A stretch of 64,000 nt of DNA from Desmodesmus armatus (Eukaryota; Chlorophyta; Chlorophyceae; Sphaeropleales; Scenedesmaceae): NCBI GenBank assembly GCA_007449985.2, contig VIIQ02000614.1, forward strand, positions 372,001 through 436,000, given 5' to 3'. The translations under genes were made by a program, and so were the position numbers. This document shows positions 1-12,687 of this stretch, one piece after another; within the stretch, counting starts at the first letter, position 1; every line of letters begins with the position of its first letter. A model generated the notes under the pieces. That model was not told the origin of the DNA. It searched no databases and worked only from the letters and a program-made list of their open reading frames with translations.

Positions 1-1355
1 CAGCCCAGCCTGCCTCCCATGCAGTCGCATAGTTATAGCAGCTGGTCCATCTGCTGGGCAAGGGGTAGCAGCGCATGAGGATGAAGCTGGCTAGCAACAC
101 CTGCAGCGGCAGCTGCCATGCCCCCTGCTCCACTGAAGCCTGCAGCCAGGCAATGTACGGCTGCTCTATAGCCACCCATGACCTTAGCAGCACCCAGCCA
201 AGTAAGGTTCCTGTGGCAAGGTCTAGGGGCTGTGCAGGCCCAAGTAGGCCCTGCCCCATGCCAGCCAGACGACCCAGACAGCTGCAACTGCTTGTGCAAG
301 GAGTTTCTGCTGGTCTGACAGCAGGCCTGCTGCTGTGGCTGCGTGTATGCCGTAGTACAGGAGGGACACAGCACCACAGCAGTGGGCTGAGGGCACACCG
401 TCTTCAATGTCACCTGCAGCAGCAACAGCACAATGCATGATGGATGTGCACACAGACGTCAAGGCACAACAGAGTCGCCTGTGAGTAGTGCCGCTGCATA
501 GGCAGTACCTGGCCGGGTGCCAAAACTACAGCGCCCATGGGCACACTTCCTGATGAAAAACAGATCGAGACTGATCATGTGGGTGTAGATGGCACGCTGC
601 AACGAAGTTCACAGTGACACTGCTGTAGTGGTGTTTATGAATGCTGTGCTGTCTTACTGTACTGCGACGGCGGCTGAGGGGTGCTGCAGCTGCACTGTTC
701 CTGGCCCTTACCTGAGGGGTCCCTGACAACAATCTCCACGTCAGGTGCTGCCTTCAAGCAGTCACCAGGCCTGGGAGACTCCTGCAGCAACACAACCATC
801 CCAGGGGTTCAACACCCACACAACGACCGAGTATGCTGCCGTCCCACACACCGCGTGGAACAGCGCGCCAACTGAAAATAACACACCAGACATGGCAACT
901 GCAGAGTGCATTGCCAGCATCTACATGTTTGTAGGTCCTACAACTGCTCCTGGTGCCCCCTCCCCAACCACCAGGGCCCATCCAACGTGTGCTGACTGTT
1001 GAGGACCCATCCAAAGACCACATACACTCACCAACAGGTCCTTGATGGCGAACACAACGTATCCTGACAGCGCCAGCTGGGGGAGCAGCCCTAGGGAGAC
1101 CTCAGAGTCCCACCCGCTCCATATCAGCAGGGGGATGAGGGTGAGGTACACCTCCAGGGTGATTGTGGCTGCTGACAGCAGTACGGCGATATCTATAAGT
1201 CTGCTAACATATGCCTGGGCTGCAGCCACTGCAGGCAGCTGCCTGATGGTGGCCCGCACCAAGGGAGGCTTCAGCAGCTGCCTGATGGGCTTGTGTAATG
1301 GGGATGCAAGGCACAAGAAGAAAAGGAGCAGACCAGTGCATGCCAAAGGATCCAT
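1..1355 (-). CDS. PAP2-family lipid phosphate phosphatase, sphingosine-1-phosphate phosphatase type (3' end outside window)
   Basis: Predicted integral membrane phosphatase that removes phosphate from long-chain-base phosphates, probably at the ER (family knowledge). Three exons are visible: 1355-1032 (ATG at 1355), 781-712 and 413-1, with GT-AG junctions in phases 0 and 1. Exon 1 starts with a hydrophobic segment and holds the family stretch LTLIPLLIWSG followed by GYVVFAIKD. Exon 2 supplies the PRP of PAP2 motif 1 (ESPRPGDC). Exon 3 holds motif 2 (VPSAHCCGAV) and motif 3 (RAYLGLHSP then LDLATG). Between HSP and LDLATG the frame breaks: the CCCC run at 226-229 needs one more C, otherwise TAG follows at once. 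Reading continues cleanly after the shift as hydrophobic segments to the window edge. An assembly error is more likely than a pseudogene because every motif is intact. The C terminus lies outside the window. Confidence 0.82.
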
Positions 1356-4300
1356 CTTGACGTGCTGTGGATGCGTTGGTGGCTGGCTAGCTAGGTACAC
1401 CACACCACACCAGCAGCGAGGTATCGCCTGGTGCACCAGAAGTAACTTCCACAGCCGGCATGGAGACGACTTCAACATGTAGCAGTCGAGCATCTGGGAG
1501 TAATTTAGGGCTTGATAGTCGCAAGCCAACTGTACATAATTGACCGGACAGCTGGCACTGACCTGTTCTTGTGCATGAATTGGCTGCCCTATATGGCAGA
1601 TGTACTGTGCATACAAGACTCCGTTGCAGTGGTAGTGCGTGACATCTGACTGTCCTCTCTCAGTAGTTTTGAATTTGGCGCCTGGATCACCTTTGCTGCG
1701 AGCTCGAAGGCTACGCCCCATAGGCCAGTGATGACGCGCCGTTGACGAAATGCACCGTTACAAGCTCACCCAGGGGTAGTGCGGTACCCCCTTCCCCCCC
1801 AGGGGCAGCAAGGTACCCGGCACTGCCCCTTTGCTCACCCCACACACCCCTGCAGCTGCCTCAATTGAGGCAGGGCCGTGTGGTGACTGTGTTGATGCCA
1901 ACTCCATCACGAAATATTCTTGTTACATCTTGCACCACTCTTCCAAAGGTGCTGTACAAGCTGCATCAACACAGCAAGTGTGCATTTGTAATAAGATCGC
2001 AGAGGCTGAAGCTGCCGTGTCTGTCAACGAAAAGAAGTAGTAAGTGATGCATATGCATGTGCAGCTGAAGCTAAACGAGCTTCGGGGCCCCCAAACCCTT
2101 GGCTCACTGTGACCTGAAGGTGCCTGGCCAGTTGCTGTCCTCCTGCTGGGCTGGATGTGTGCATTTGGAACTGTGGCACATGCAGTCAGTCAGCCAGGCC
2201 ATGGCCACTACCAGCCGGTGTCAGGCGGTGGTGAGGAGCACAAATGTACACGTTGCTGTGGCGAAAGGCACGGCCCGCTGTCTCGAAAGGCACAGCCCGC
2301 TGTCTCATCAGTTAGCTCAGCCGCCAGCTTGGCGCAGGCGGTAGCCTCCTGCCCTCAGGAAAGCAGGCCGCCAGCACCCGACCTGCAGGTGCCATGGCAT
2401 CATGTCACATGCCAGGCTGGTAGTACAAGCCCACCTGTCTGATAAGCAGCAGCCATCTTCATACCAACCATCTACACACCAACCACAACACACAGGCATT
2501 GTTTGTTGGTTGACAGCATCCGTAGCACACACCGCCAAGCCAGCTAGAAAGCTTGATGCACGATTTTGGCAGACAACAACACCCCTAGCCAACACACAAC
2601 TGCCCCAGGAGCACATCAAAACCCTGTGCAGCCATGCACATGCATTTCGGCCCTCAACTGCGCTAGCGCTGTACCTTCAAAAGCTACAAAGCACACCAGC
2701 ACTGTCCCACAGCCAGGCTTGTGTTTCCAGAGACAGGTCAAGTCAAGGCAGCAGCTGCCATACTATGACTCGTCTAGTCTAGTCTAGTCTAGATGGACAA
2801 CAGACAGCTCCGAGAGGCCAGTGTCGCAACCAAGATAGATATAACTGGTAGCTGGCAGAATGGGGTAGCTACATTCTGCATGTGAACATGGTACACATGC
2901 GTACCTACTGTACAAACCTCATCCTGAGGCAGCCTCTGATGAGGAGGCTGATCTGGGTGGCGCCTGCAGCCTGCTCCGGCACACATGCATGCACTCAACT
3001 ACTACACAACTGGTGCGCAACATGGCAGCCTGCAATCAACAGCACACTGCACATATCACCACAGTGACATAGGCTGGCTTCAGCAAAGGCCCTACAGCCT
3101 CCACCTCTGATGCCTCCTGAGCTGCAGATTTTGTGGGTGTTGCTCGACAGCTTGCAACCACTGGTCGGTTGGCAACTGGCGCAACCACCACCACTCACCC
3201 GACACAAGTACTACTGTTGTAGTGCGCCCATGCAACCATTGGTGCTGCTACACCTACTGCATGATACCCTCAGTTGCGCTTTGGCAACTTCGCGCCTGAA
3301 AGGCACGGCAAGCACCACCAACAAGCTTACATGCTGGCGTGCTTGATACAGTTTCAACTATACACTAGTAGGGACACTACCCACCACAACCGCAGCAATG
3401 CAGCTTTATCAGCTCAACCAGCGTCATCAAGCTTCATCCCAACCCAACATGCTTCATCCCAACTCATTGTACATAGTGCAGCTGCTCAACAGCTCATGTT
3501 GGCAGCACGGTGCACAAAACTCACCAGGTACACTGGCCTCACGACCTGAACAACATCCAACCCAAAACAAGGTACCAGAAGAAAACAACCACAGCTCCCA
3601 CGCGCCCACGTGTACATCGACCGCCAGCTAAGGTGGCGCCTCAAGCACAATGCCGAACTCAGCAAACAGGGGTGCCTGCCATGTGGGTACCATAATTGCG
3701 ATGCCAGCTCCCTCTGTCTACACACCTCAAAAAGGCACTGTTGTGCAAACAGCAGGCAGCCCTAATGCAGATGGCAACCCACAACACTCGACAGTTGAAT
3801 GTTGCCTGGCAACTCCGACTACCACCATAACCAGACACACTCAGTGCAGGCTGCATGCAACCAGCTACCTCTGCCTGCACCCTGCACAGACCACGGCAAC
3901 ACTGCCCACCAAGCACTCACAGCTCAGCGACCCCAGATGCCAAAGGATACAGCATCACCAAATGCTCACAAAGGCAGCACTGTTGCTTGTGCTGCTGGGC
4001 ATTAGCAACTATGTCTGATGCAGCATCTGGTTTGCCTCATATCGACCAGGGGCAGCTAGGGCTGCCTGCACCCATCACCATGTCATGACACCCCAGCCTG
4101 CCTACACCCCCTGCCGACAGGATGACAAGACAACCATCCTGACCTGCCGCCAGTCATACCCCAACCTCAAGTAGGCAACACAGTGCCTGCGTCAACCCTG
4201 ACTAACCTCATGGTACACAGTACACACGGCCACCTGACCCTGCGCGCTTTGCTGGCGTCACACAACCGCAGTGCTCACAACTCCAGAGTCCGACACACAT

Positions 4301-4451
4301 GTGTGAGAGCTGCCCGCACCCCACCTACATCACAACCAACAACTGCCCTGCCTGACACCCACCCCACCTCAAGTCGACAATACTTCAACCAGCCTCCATC
4401 CCCATCACATGGTACACAGCGACCTAAGGTTGGTCACCCTACTTGACAATG
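1356..4451. other. Non-coding, CA-rich on +; probable 5' flank of PAP2 gene and long 3' UTR of the gene ending at 4452
   Basis: No open frame here shows conserved sequence or convincing splice structure. The stretch up to about 1740 is the upstream flank or 5' UTR of the phosphatase. From there to 4451 the + strand is rich in CA, ACC and CCA, so the minus strand is TG-rich, as in the sense-strand 3' UTRs elsewhere in this window. The first minus-strand TGTAA polyadenylation signal downstream of the stop at 4452 lies at 3327-3331, implying a 3' UTR of about 1.1 kb. A (TCTAG)n-like run lies near 2770-2791. A dispersed repeat copy lies at 1987-2052. Confidence 0.5.
1987..2052 (+). repeat. Dispersed short repeat, copy 1
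   Basis: This 66-bp stretch, from tgtaataagatcgcagag to agtgatgcat, recurs at 20506-20571 with only a handful of substitutions. Both copies are intergenic and in the same orientation. The homology stops on both sides, so this looks like the shared remnant of a dispersed element rather than a gene. No terminal inverted repeats are visible at this length. Confidence 0.75.
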
Positions 4452-7400
4452 TCACAGCTCGAGGGTCTGACACACAGTGGCTGCAAGAGCTGCTTGCACA
4501 CCACCACGCACTGACGACACCCTCACCAACCCAGCAGTCCCCTCACCCAACTCCTCACTCCGCTGCCTACACCCTTCACCATGAGGTGCCCCCTGCACCA
4601 GTGTCCCCGCAAGTGTGCCGCTGTTTGCACTGTCAATGCTGCTGGTACTGCTGCTGGCACCCCTCTCACCCCTTGCCGGCTGTGTCTGCTGGGCAGTGAC
4701 GGCAGGCACAGGGGTAAGAGGTGTCTCGCCAAGATGTCCCTCCGCAGATGCAGCAGCACCAGCAGCACCAGCAGCAACATGAGGCCCGCTGGTAGCAGCA
4801 GTGGCGGCAGGGACAGGTGCTGCTGGACCAGCAGCAGCCACAGCAGCAGTGGCCCCCTGCTGCTTTGCCACCAGCCCCATAAGGTCCTCATGCATCTCCT
4901 GTACCAGTGCCACCAGGGCCTGCTGACCCCTTGACAGCTGCTCCACCTACACACACAAGCACAAAACGCATCCAAGTCACGCCCACACAATACAGCCTAT
5001 ACGTGTCCACACATTCAGATGCACTCAAACCACATGATTTTGCTGTCAGCCGGAAATGTGACGGATAGAAGCAGGCCACGTGTCAAAACACAAACATACA
5101 CTAAATACCTACAGCACTGAACGCCACCTGATACCAAGCTGCCAGCCATTCAACAGGATAGTCATGCAGGCATCCCTAACAGAAACACCATCCAAGAAAA
5201 ATCCTGAAACTCTCACCTCGCCTGCGACGCGCCCAGTAGCGTCCGCAGTGGCCCCCACCAGTGCATTAGCCTCTGCCCGCTTCATCTCCAGTGCTGCTGC
5301 TGCCTCCAGTGCCTTGCGCTCAGCTGCTGCTCGCTCCAGCGCACCCTGCAGGCTGGCGTTCTCTGCCTGCAGGCTGTGGGTCAGCCGGGTCAAGCGCTCG
5401 TTGAGGGCCGCTAGGCTGGACACCTGCGGGAGCAAGCGAGGGTGGACGGCAAGGGAGAGGAGCGTGCCAGGGGTGAACGAGGGACGGCAGATGTCGCCTG
5501 TAGCTACTACTGCGAGCTCGCTACTGGCAAGGGTGGCCAGCACTGGTTTGGTGTAGCTGCACCACCTACAGGTGCAGGCGCTCAATGAAGGCTGCTTGAC
5601 TGGGACAGGTATGATGCGAGCCATTGACGAGGGTGAGATGAGGGGGCAGGTGAGTGTGCACGAGTCAGGGCAGGAGACACTGCACGCCATCAACATCACG
5701 TTTGTGTGTGCATTGACATCAACTGGTCATTTGATGGCAAAACTCACACAAAGCAGTCATGTCAATGACGTGCAGTGCACACTATTTGCTGAGCACTGCA
5801 CACTTGCTGTCAACCCACACACCACCCTCTCATACAGTATGCGCTATCCTCATTGCAGCTGACCCTACTTGCCAACACACAGCTGTGCCAACTATGATGG
5901 TGGCATAAATCATCCCTGCAAGGCGTGCCTAAGGAGCACATCCACCAGCACCCCCTCACTTTCTGTCACAGACAGCAACTTTCTGTCACTGACAGCCCCA
6001 CCCTCCCCACAGATGACCCCAGTTTCTGTAGCCTGTCAAACGTCGCTGGCCCTTCCTCCCTCCTTTCTCACTCTCCTCAGGTTCCATCATGATCTGAGAA
6101 CAAGGGAGCAAATGACGCTGTCCTCACCTCGTGGCTGTGTGTGGCCTTGCGCTGCTCCAGCAATGCCCTCATAGCCCCTAGCTCCTGGCCAGCCTGCTGC
6201 CTCAGCTGTGCAGCCTGAGCAGCTTCCTAGGGGATCACCCCCCCCCCAAAAAACATTTCGAATTCAGCCTCCTTAGCCCGCCAAAAACTGCTCGTCCTTC
6301 CCCTCTTACCTCATGACTGTGAGTGGCCTTCGCTGCTCCAGCAATGCCCTCATGGCCCCTAGCTCCTGATTAGCCTGCTGCCGCAGCCGTGCAGCCTCAG
6401 CAGCTGACTTAGCCGCCTCAGCCTCACTTTCTGTCACTGACAGCCCCACCCTCCCCACATTTGACTCCCGTTTCTTTAGCCTGTCAAACATTGCTGGCCC
6501 TCCCTCCCTTGCCTCATGGCCCCTACGAAATACTGCTGGCCCTGCTGCCTCCCGCACCTCGTGGGTGTGCGTAGCCTTGCGCTGCTCCAGCAGTGCCCTC
6601 ATGGCCCCTAGCTCCTGGCCAGCTTGCTGCCGCAGCTGTGCAGCCTCAGCAGCAGACTTGGCAGCCTCAGCCTGCTGCACACGGACAGTCTTGCAACTCC
6701 AGCCACCCACTGCCAGACCTTCAACTGCAGCAACACCAGTGGCTGCCTTCCAAGCTAGGGAGTACATCTGAAGCAGCAGCAGCAGCAGCAGCAGCAATAC
6801 CAGCAGAGAGCAGGCACCTTACACTCAAGGCCACTTGAAAGCTGTGATAGCCTCCGAGCAAGAACGTCGATACCCCAACTGTGAAACTGCACCAACACCC
6901 CCCCCCCCAGCCCGCAACCTGCTACTACACCCCGACTGCACCAATGCAATGCACCCTGCAGCAGCTGCAGCCAGTGCCCCACACTGACAAAACAAGCGAC
7001 CAGGTCAGGTTCCCAGCGAGTCCCAAAACTCAACCAATCCGCCGGAAACTCACCATGGACATCTTGAGGAAGTAAGTCATGATGCCGTACACTGCAGCCA
7101 CAGTCCCCCCAGCAACAGCAGCCACTGCCAGGCCCCCACACACCCACCACCCCAGAGGCCTCCCAGGAGGCTGCCGCACCCTCACACTCTGCACAAAGCT
7201 GCGCTGACCTAGCTGACCGCCAGCCACACCCCTGCTGCTGCTGCTGCTGCCGCTGCTGCCAACAGCAGCTTGAGTAGAGAGGGGCCCCAGACGTGCCAGC
7301 TGCAGGCTGCTGCTGCTGCTGCTGCTTCTCAGCAGTGGATGTATGCTGTTGGGTGAAGAGGGTGGGCTGGTTGTGTTTATACCCCGGTCTGAACCCCGAT

Positions 7401-9903
7401 AAGACAGCAGCGGTTTGGAGTCTGTGCCACCCCTACCGCTGCTGGTGCTGCTGCTGCACTTGAGGGCTGAGGAGCTGCATGTGGTGCCATCAAGGACCCG
7501 CAGGGGTGCAGGCAACAGTCGCCCTCCTGCTGCTGCTGCTACCTGGGGGCTGACCAGCTGTTGCTGCTGCTGCTGCCCTGCCGGCGGGGATGGAGATGCT
7601 GCCGCCTTGCCTGCGCTGGTCTTGCCACTGCCGCCACCGATGCCGCCAATGCTGCTACTGCTGCTGCTGCTGCGCAGCAGTGCTGACTTCAGAGCAGCAG
7701 CTCTTTCAGCAGCAGCTCTTGGGGACCTTGGGCTTGGAAGCTCTGCACTGCTGCTGCTGCTCAGCAGTAGGGTCTTTATGGCATTGGCACGAGGTGACAG
7801 GGGTCCCAGGCTGTGCCGGCGGCCACTGCTGCCACCACTGCTGCCAGCAGCAGCACCCCCACCTGCATTGCTGCCACAGCCGTCGCTGCCAGCAGCTGCG
7901 CCAGCAGCAGCGGTGCTGATAGTGATGGTGGGCCCAAAGCCGCTAAGGAAGGGTATTGTGGTGCTGCCAGCCCTTAAGGAGCGGGGGCTGACTGCCAGAC
8001 CTCTGCTGCCTACAGGACTCGTCCCAACTGCAGCCACCCTGCTGCTGCCGCTGTTGCTGCTGCTGCTTGGTACTGTGGGTGGCTCAACTGCAGAACTTTC
8101 AGGAAAGCCTGAGCTGCTGTCATCGGTTGCATCCGCTGTGCCCCTGCTGACGCTGCTGCTGCCGTTTTCTGCACTGCAAGTGCCAGTCAAGGGCAGCAGC
8201 TGCACCGTGATGTCCCCTGGCTGCACCATCAAACCACCCTGGTCACGAGCAGAAGATGCAGGTGCCTTGCATGCTTTCTGATCAACCTGCTTCCCTGCTG
8301 CAGCAGCATCTATGGGGGCCTGAAGGCGCCCAGGTGCAGCAGCGGTTGCTGTGCTGGCAGCAGCTGTGCCTGCTGTAGTTACAGGAGCAGCGGCAGCGGG
8401 GGTGCTGCTGCTGTTGTCTGGGTGGCACTGCCGCATGCTGCTGACTAACGCCTCCCACGAGTCATCTGCAAGCGACATCAACTGCTCCTCCTGCTGCCTC
8501 TTCTGCTGCTGCTGCTGGTGCTGCTGCTGTTGCTGCGGCCGCTGCTGCTGCTGTGGTGGTGGCAGCAATGCTGGCGGGTTGGGCGGTAACGCCCTACTGC
8601 TGCTGCTGCCGCCAGTGCCTTCAGTGCTGGTCAGAACCCTGCTGTGCAGGCCAGGTCCTTCCCAGCAGAGGTCAAAGCACAGGAGGTCTACAGCCTCTGA
8701 CTGCAGCACTGCACCACTCGCAGCTGCAGGTGCAACCTGGCGCTGACATTGCTGCTGCTGCTGCTGCTGCTGCTGCAGCTGGGTGATAGGAGCGGCGCCA
8801 CTCCCCTGGCTGTTCCCACCCCAAGCCACATCGAAAAGGTCTGTAGGCACGTGGCCCAGCAGGGGCACATCATCAGGCCCTGCGGGTGCTGCTGCTGCTG
8901 CTGGTGCAGCAGACATAGAGCCAGCGCCCCTGTCAGTGCCCTGCCTGGCCGGCTGCTGGCTAAAAACATGTGCTTTGATTGTCGTTGCTGCTGCTGCTGG
9001 TGCTGCTGTTGCTGCTGCTGCCACAGCTACTCCCTCGCCTGGTGGACTGCAGCAGCCTGCTGCAGGCAGGGCATGCATCACAAGCGGGGAGCAGCGCTGC
9101 ATGTGATTGCCCTTTGGTCCCAATGTAGCGGCTGACGCAGTTGCTGCTGCAGGGGCAGCATCAACAGCAGCTGGCTGGGTGTGTGGTACCGCTGCTTGTG
9201 CTGACGGCCCACAGGCGGTACCACTGAGATCGTCTGCACGTCCTGCTGCTGCTGCTGGTGGTGGTGCTGGGGGTGTCCTGCAGGTTTCTGCTTTACCTCC
9301 CGCCCATGCTGCCTCCAACGCGGCTGTCAGAGTGAGCAGGGACTCATCTGAATCCGACAAGGCAGCAGCAGGAGCCGCCCTGATGGACCCCACACCAGGC
9401 ATCAACTGCTTCACGTACTGTTGCTGGTGATGTTGCTGTGTACCCCCCTGCCTCGGCGTGTGTGCTGGGGGCATGCCCAGCTGGCCTCCTGTTGCTGAGG
9501 AGCGCAGGGCTGGGCCATGTGGGGAATACTGTGCTGCTGGACTGTCAGGGGTGGTGTCTGAAAGCAGCGTGGGGCTGTTGGTTGGGCTAGTACTGTACAG
9601 TGATGCCTCCTGGATGTAGCTACGATACCAGCTCATGGCTGCAGCACAGCGGACGCGGCTGGAGGCACACAAGTAGATCACATGCAGCAGCAAGTACACC
9701 AGCACGTCATTGGCCATGCAGAGCTGTCTGAAAGCGCATGACATGTAACAAAGTTTTGTAGCAAACACGGCACACAGTGGCAGACATGTTGGACAAGCCA
9801 GACACAGGACAACATGTAAGGGGGGTCAGGCTACCAACAACTGTTGCATTGGTGTAGGGTTAGGGTTGCTGCTGCACCTTACCTGTTCTGTGGCTGTGTG
9901 CAT
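4452..9903 (-). CDS. Large low-complexity protein with one predicted membrane segment and C-terminal coiled coil (unknown function)
   Basis: Family not recognised. Proposed exons: 9903-9883 (MHTATEQ), 9723-7054, 6767-6558, 6422-6310, 6226-6128, 5423-5217 and 4946-4452 (TGA), all phase 0; about 1,271 residues. The 21-bp first exon is the weakest call; translation could instead start at ATG 9714, inside exon 2. Exon 2 encodes a hydrophobic N-terminal patch (VLVYLLLHVIYLC), about 800 residues of Ser/Ala/Gln/Gly runs from CAG/GCT triplets, then a membrane-like segment (GGLAVAAVAGGTVAAVYGI). Exons 3-6 encode heptad-type coiled coil, including three near-identical copies around RQQAGQELGAMRALLEQR. 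The exon at 6422-6310 lacks one base near 6330 compared with its sister copies and shifts frame; it is phase-neutral, so skipping it would restore the frame. The last exon is Ala/Ser-rich. Confidence 0.6.
5978..6720 (-). repeat. Tandem exon-plus-intron duplications inside the coiled-coil gene
   Basis: Three exons (6767-6558, 6422-6310, 6226-6128) share a 30-35 codon unit reading EAAxLRQQAxQELGAMRALLEQR followed by a His-rich end. The flanking introns are also related: the block ctttctgtcactgacagccc starts near 5980 and again near 6427, followed by matching C-rich sequence. The units therefore arose by segmental duplication of exon and intron together. All the exons begin and end in phase 0, so their number can vary without breaking the frame. 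Confidence 0.8.
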
Positions 9904-10229
9904 CTTTCAGCTCCCTGTCGCCCTTCCAGCCTTCCAATCTGGTCACCAGCCTGCTGACTGTGCTCCTTGGATTGACTGGTGACGTATGTCCTCTTGGCGT
10001 TGTTCCTGGGCGCGCAGAGTGATCACCATTGAAGCATGTAAGCTGCTGCGATAACGTGTAAGGCATCAGACTGAGACGGGGACACCCCCGGCGCAAACAG
10101 AACCCGAAACAAAATGAAGGCATGACAGCTGCAGAACCCCAAGTAGCCCCACTGCATCTGAGCAGCATAAGCCACTCCTTCATTTGTTTGTGATGGTTTG
10201 ACCGGAAATGCGTGCCTTCTGCTCGCACG

Positions 10230-12649
10230 ATGGCCGAGAATCGACCAAAGGCGCCTTCAATTGGGCCGCTGTGCTCAAACCTTTCGTCTAGGTCTACATC
10301 AACGGGCTCGTTGCCCCCTTCTGGCGCTGGTCTGAGCAGGGGCACGGGTCAAGCCAACAAAGCGCGCAATACTCGACATGCCCCAGTGCCAACAGACAGC
10401 TTGTCACCCCAGTCGCTTCTTCAGTATGCCAGAGACTCTACTAAAACGATAGTGAGTAGTTCTTCGTGCAATGCGTTGCTGCACGTCACGTCGTTGTTGA
10501 AGGGGGGTCACATGCAGTAGCAAGCTCTACTGCTTTCATCGCACCTCTCCCTGAATCCCTGTGTTGCCGTGCCACCCCTGCAGTCCCTGCTACAACAAGA
10601 GCTGCACAGAACATCTCAGTTCGCCATCAAACTGTCAGACAAGTACAAAGCAAAGCGGGAAGAGAAGGACCAGGCACAGCAGCAGCTGGATGCCACCTTG
10701 GAGTGAGTCTTCATTGCCAGCCTCCTTCAGCCTTACAAAGCATCTGTGATATTTCTCACACACTTCACAATACCCTGACACACCTCATACCAGTCCACTG
10801 CACAGCACAGGGCGTGCTTTGTCAGCTAGTGTCACCTCACCACGAGCAAGACTAACAACACACTGTGCCGCATGTTTGTATGCAGACGGAATCAAGAGCA
10901 GCAGGAGAAGCTGCAGGTCCTGTCACGTTATCTGCTCAGGTTGGGGCTGCAAGGCCTTGCCCTACCACCAGCAGTTGCTGCCATCGTTCAAGGTGAGACT
11001 CAGGCCAGTGCAGGCAACATGCAGCCTTCTAGCCACACACGTACAGGCCAGTCAACGCCAAAAGCGTCAACATCACGCACCGTCCCCCCCACACACCTGG
11101 TTTGACAAGCTCAGTGTCGTACATGCCCAGCACCTGTCAGCTAGCAACACCCGCGGCTGTCAGCCACACTGCACCCAACTTCACTCGGATGTGTGAATTA
11201 TGTATGACACTAACCACATGCAGTGTTGCCACTGCTGCTGTATCTCTCCAAACTCTCCTGTGCAGAGCATGCAGAACACGATGCAGCACAGCCTCGTGGC
11301 ACCCAGCAGCAGCAGCAGGCAGCAAATGCAGCCACCAGCAAACAGCAGCAGCAGCAGCCAGCAGCACCAAAACAGCCGCAGCAGCGGCACTCGGACAGAT
11401 CCGCAGCAGAGATCTGGCACTCAGCAGACAGCCAGCTGTTGGAGCCGCCAGCCTGCCCCAGCAACACCAGCACCAGCACACCCCTGGAACCCAGCAGCAG
11501 CCACAGAGCTGGCAGGAGCCTCTCACAGGTCACACTTCTGCCCCTGGAATCTGGCACATCTGTACGGCAGTACAGCCCGCAGGCCAAGGACAGCAGCGCT
11601 CCCCAGCAACAGCAGAGTGAAGATGCAGCTACAGACAGCCTGCCTGCCTTGACCAGCAGACACAGGAGCTCTTCCCTTCCAGCAGGCTCAAAAGACTCAC
11701 CCAGAAACACCCTGATGCTCCTGCTGGAGCACCAGCAGCAGCAGCAGCAGCAGCAGTGGGTGCCAGGGTCTACCACCAGCAGGAGCAGGAGGAGCAGCAA
11801 AGGCAGGACCAGCAGCCATAGTGCAGCTAGCAGCACAGCGCCACCCAGCCGCAACACAACCCCACGGCACCCTAAAGCTGCATCAGCAGCAGCAGCAGCT
11901 GCTGCTGCTGCTGGGGATGCTACTGGCAGCCCAGGCACGAGCAACAGAATGCTGAGCGAAGGCAGCAGGGCTACTTCCTCATGCGCTGCTCAAAGCACGG
12001 GCGCAATGTTTGCAGCAGCAGCAGCAGCAGCTGGGTCCAGCCCTGGCAGAGCCTCCAGTAGTAGTTGCTCAGGCCTAGGCAGCAGCAGTAGAGGCAGCCC
12101 CAGCACTGCTGCTGCTAGCAGCCAGCCGTCAGCAGAGGGCAGCAGGGGCCTGTTCACTGAAGCAGCGGCAGCAGCAGCAGCGACGGCGGCAGGCTCTCCA
12201 AAAGCAGCAGCAGCGGCAGGGCTGACCGCCAGGCGCATCCGGGGGCACCCTGCTGCTCGAAGGCCGCACATCAATGACATATTCAACCAGGCTTCCGCCG
12301 CTGCTGCTGCTGCTGCTGCTGCTGGGGTTGCGTGTGATGGGCACGAGGGGTTGCCTAACACCTTGGGAGGCCTGCTGCCTGAGACTATCCCAGAAGAGAG
12401 TGACAGCAGAGGGGCCAGCAGGGGAGGCAGTAAGGGGGGCGGCAGCAGCAGCGGACGCAGAAACAGCAGAGCTGCAGCAGCTGATGCTGATGGTACTGAC
12501 GAGCCAGGTCTTAGGCCCCAGCAGCAGCAGCAGCAGCAGCGTGGGCGGCGGCTGACATCAGGTGGCAGCAGCAGGAGGAGCTCGAGGGCCGGCAGTTTAC
12601 TGACAGGTGGCGGTATCAGCCGGACAAATTCTCAGGAGCTCACCGCACC

Positions 12650-12687
<38 letters not shown>

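Noticed and set aside
921..1721. Long minus-strand frame upstream of the PAP2 ATG
   Set aside because: Sequence before the ATG at 1355 has no family similarity and poor coding character; treated as 5' UTR.
6310..6422. Middle coiled-coil exon as evidence of a pseudogene
   Set aside because: It is phase-neutral, and the surrounding exons are intact; skipping or a sequencing error explains the 1-nt deletion better.
7415..8281. Plus-strand 288-codon Leu-rich frame
   Set aside because: Mirror of GCT/CAG triplets in the minus-strand exon 9723-7054; poly-Leu is an antisense artefact.
9854..9868. tagggttagggtt, resembling telomere repeats
   Set aside because: Only two units, inside an intron of a coding gene and far from any end; chance or a trivial interstitial match.
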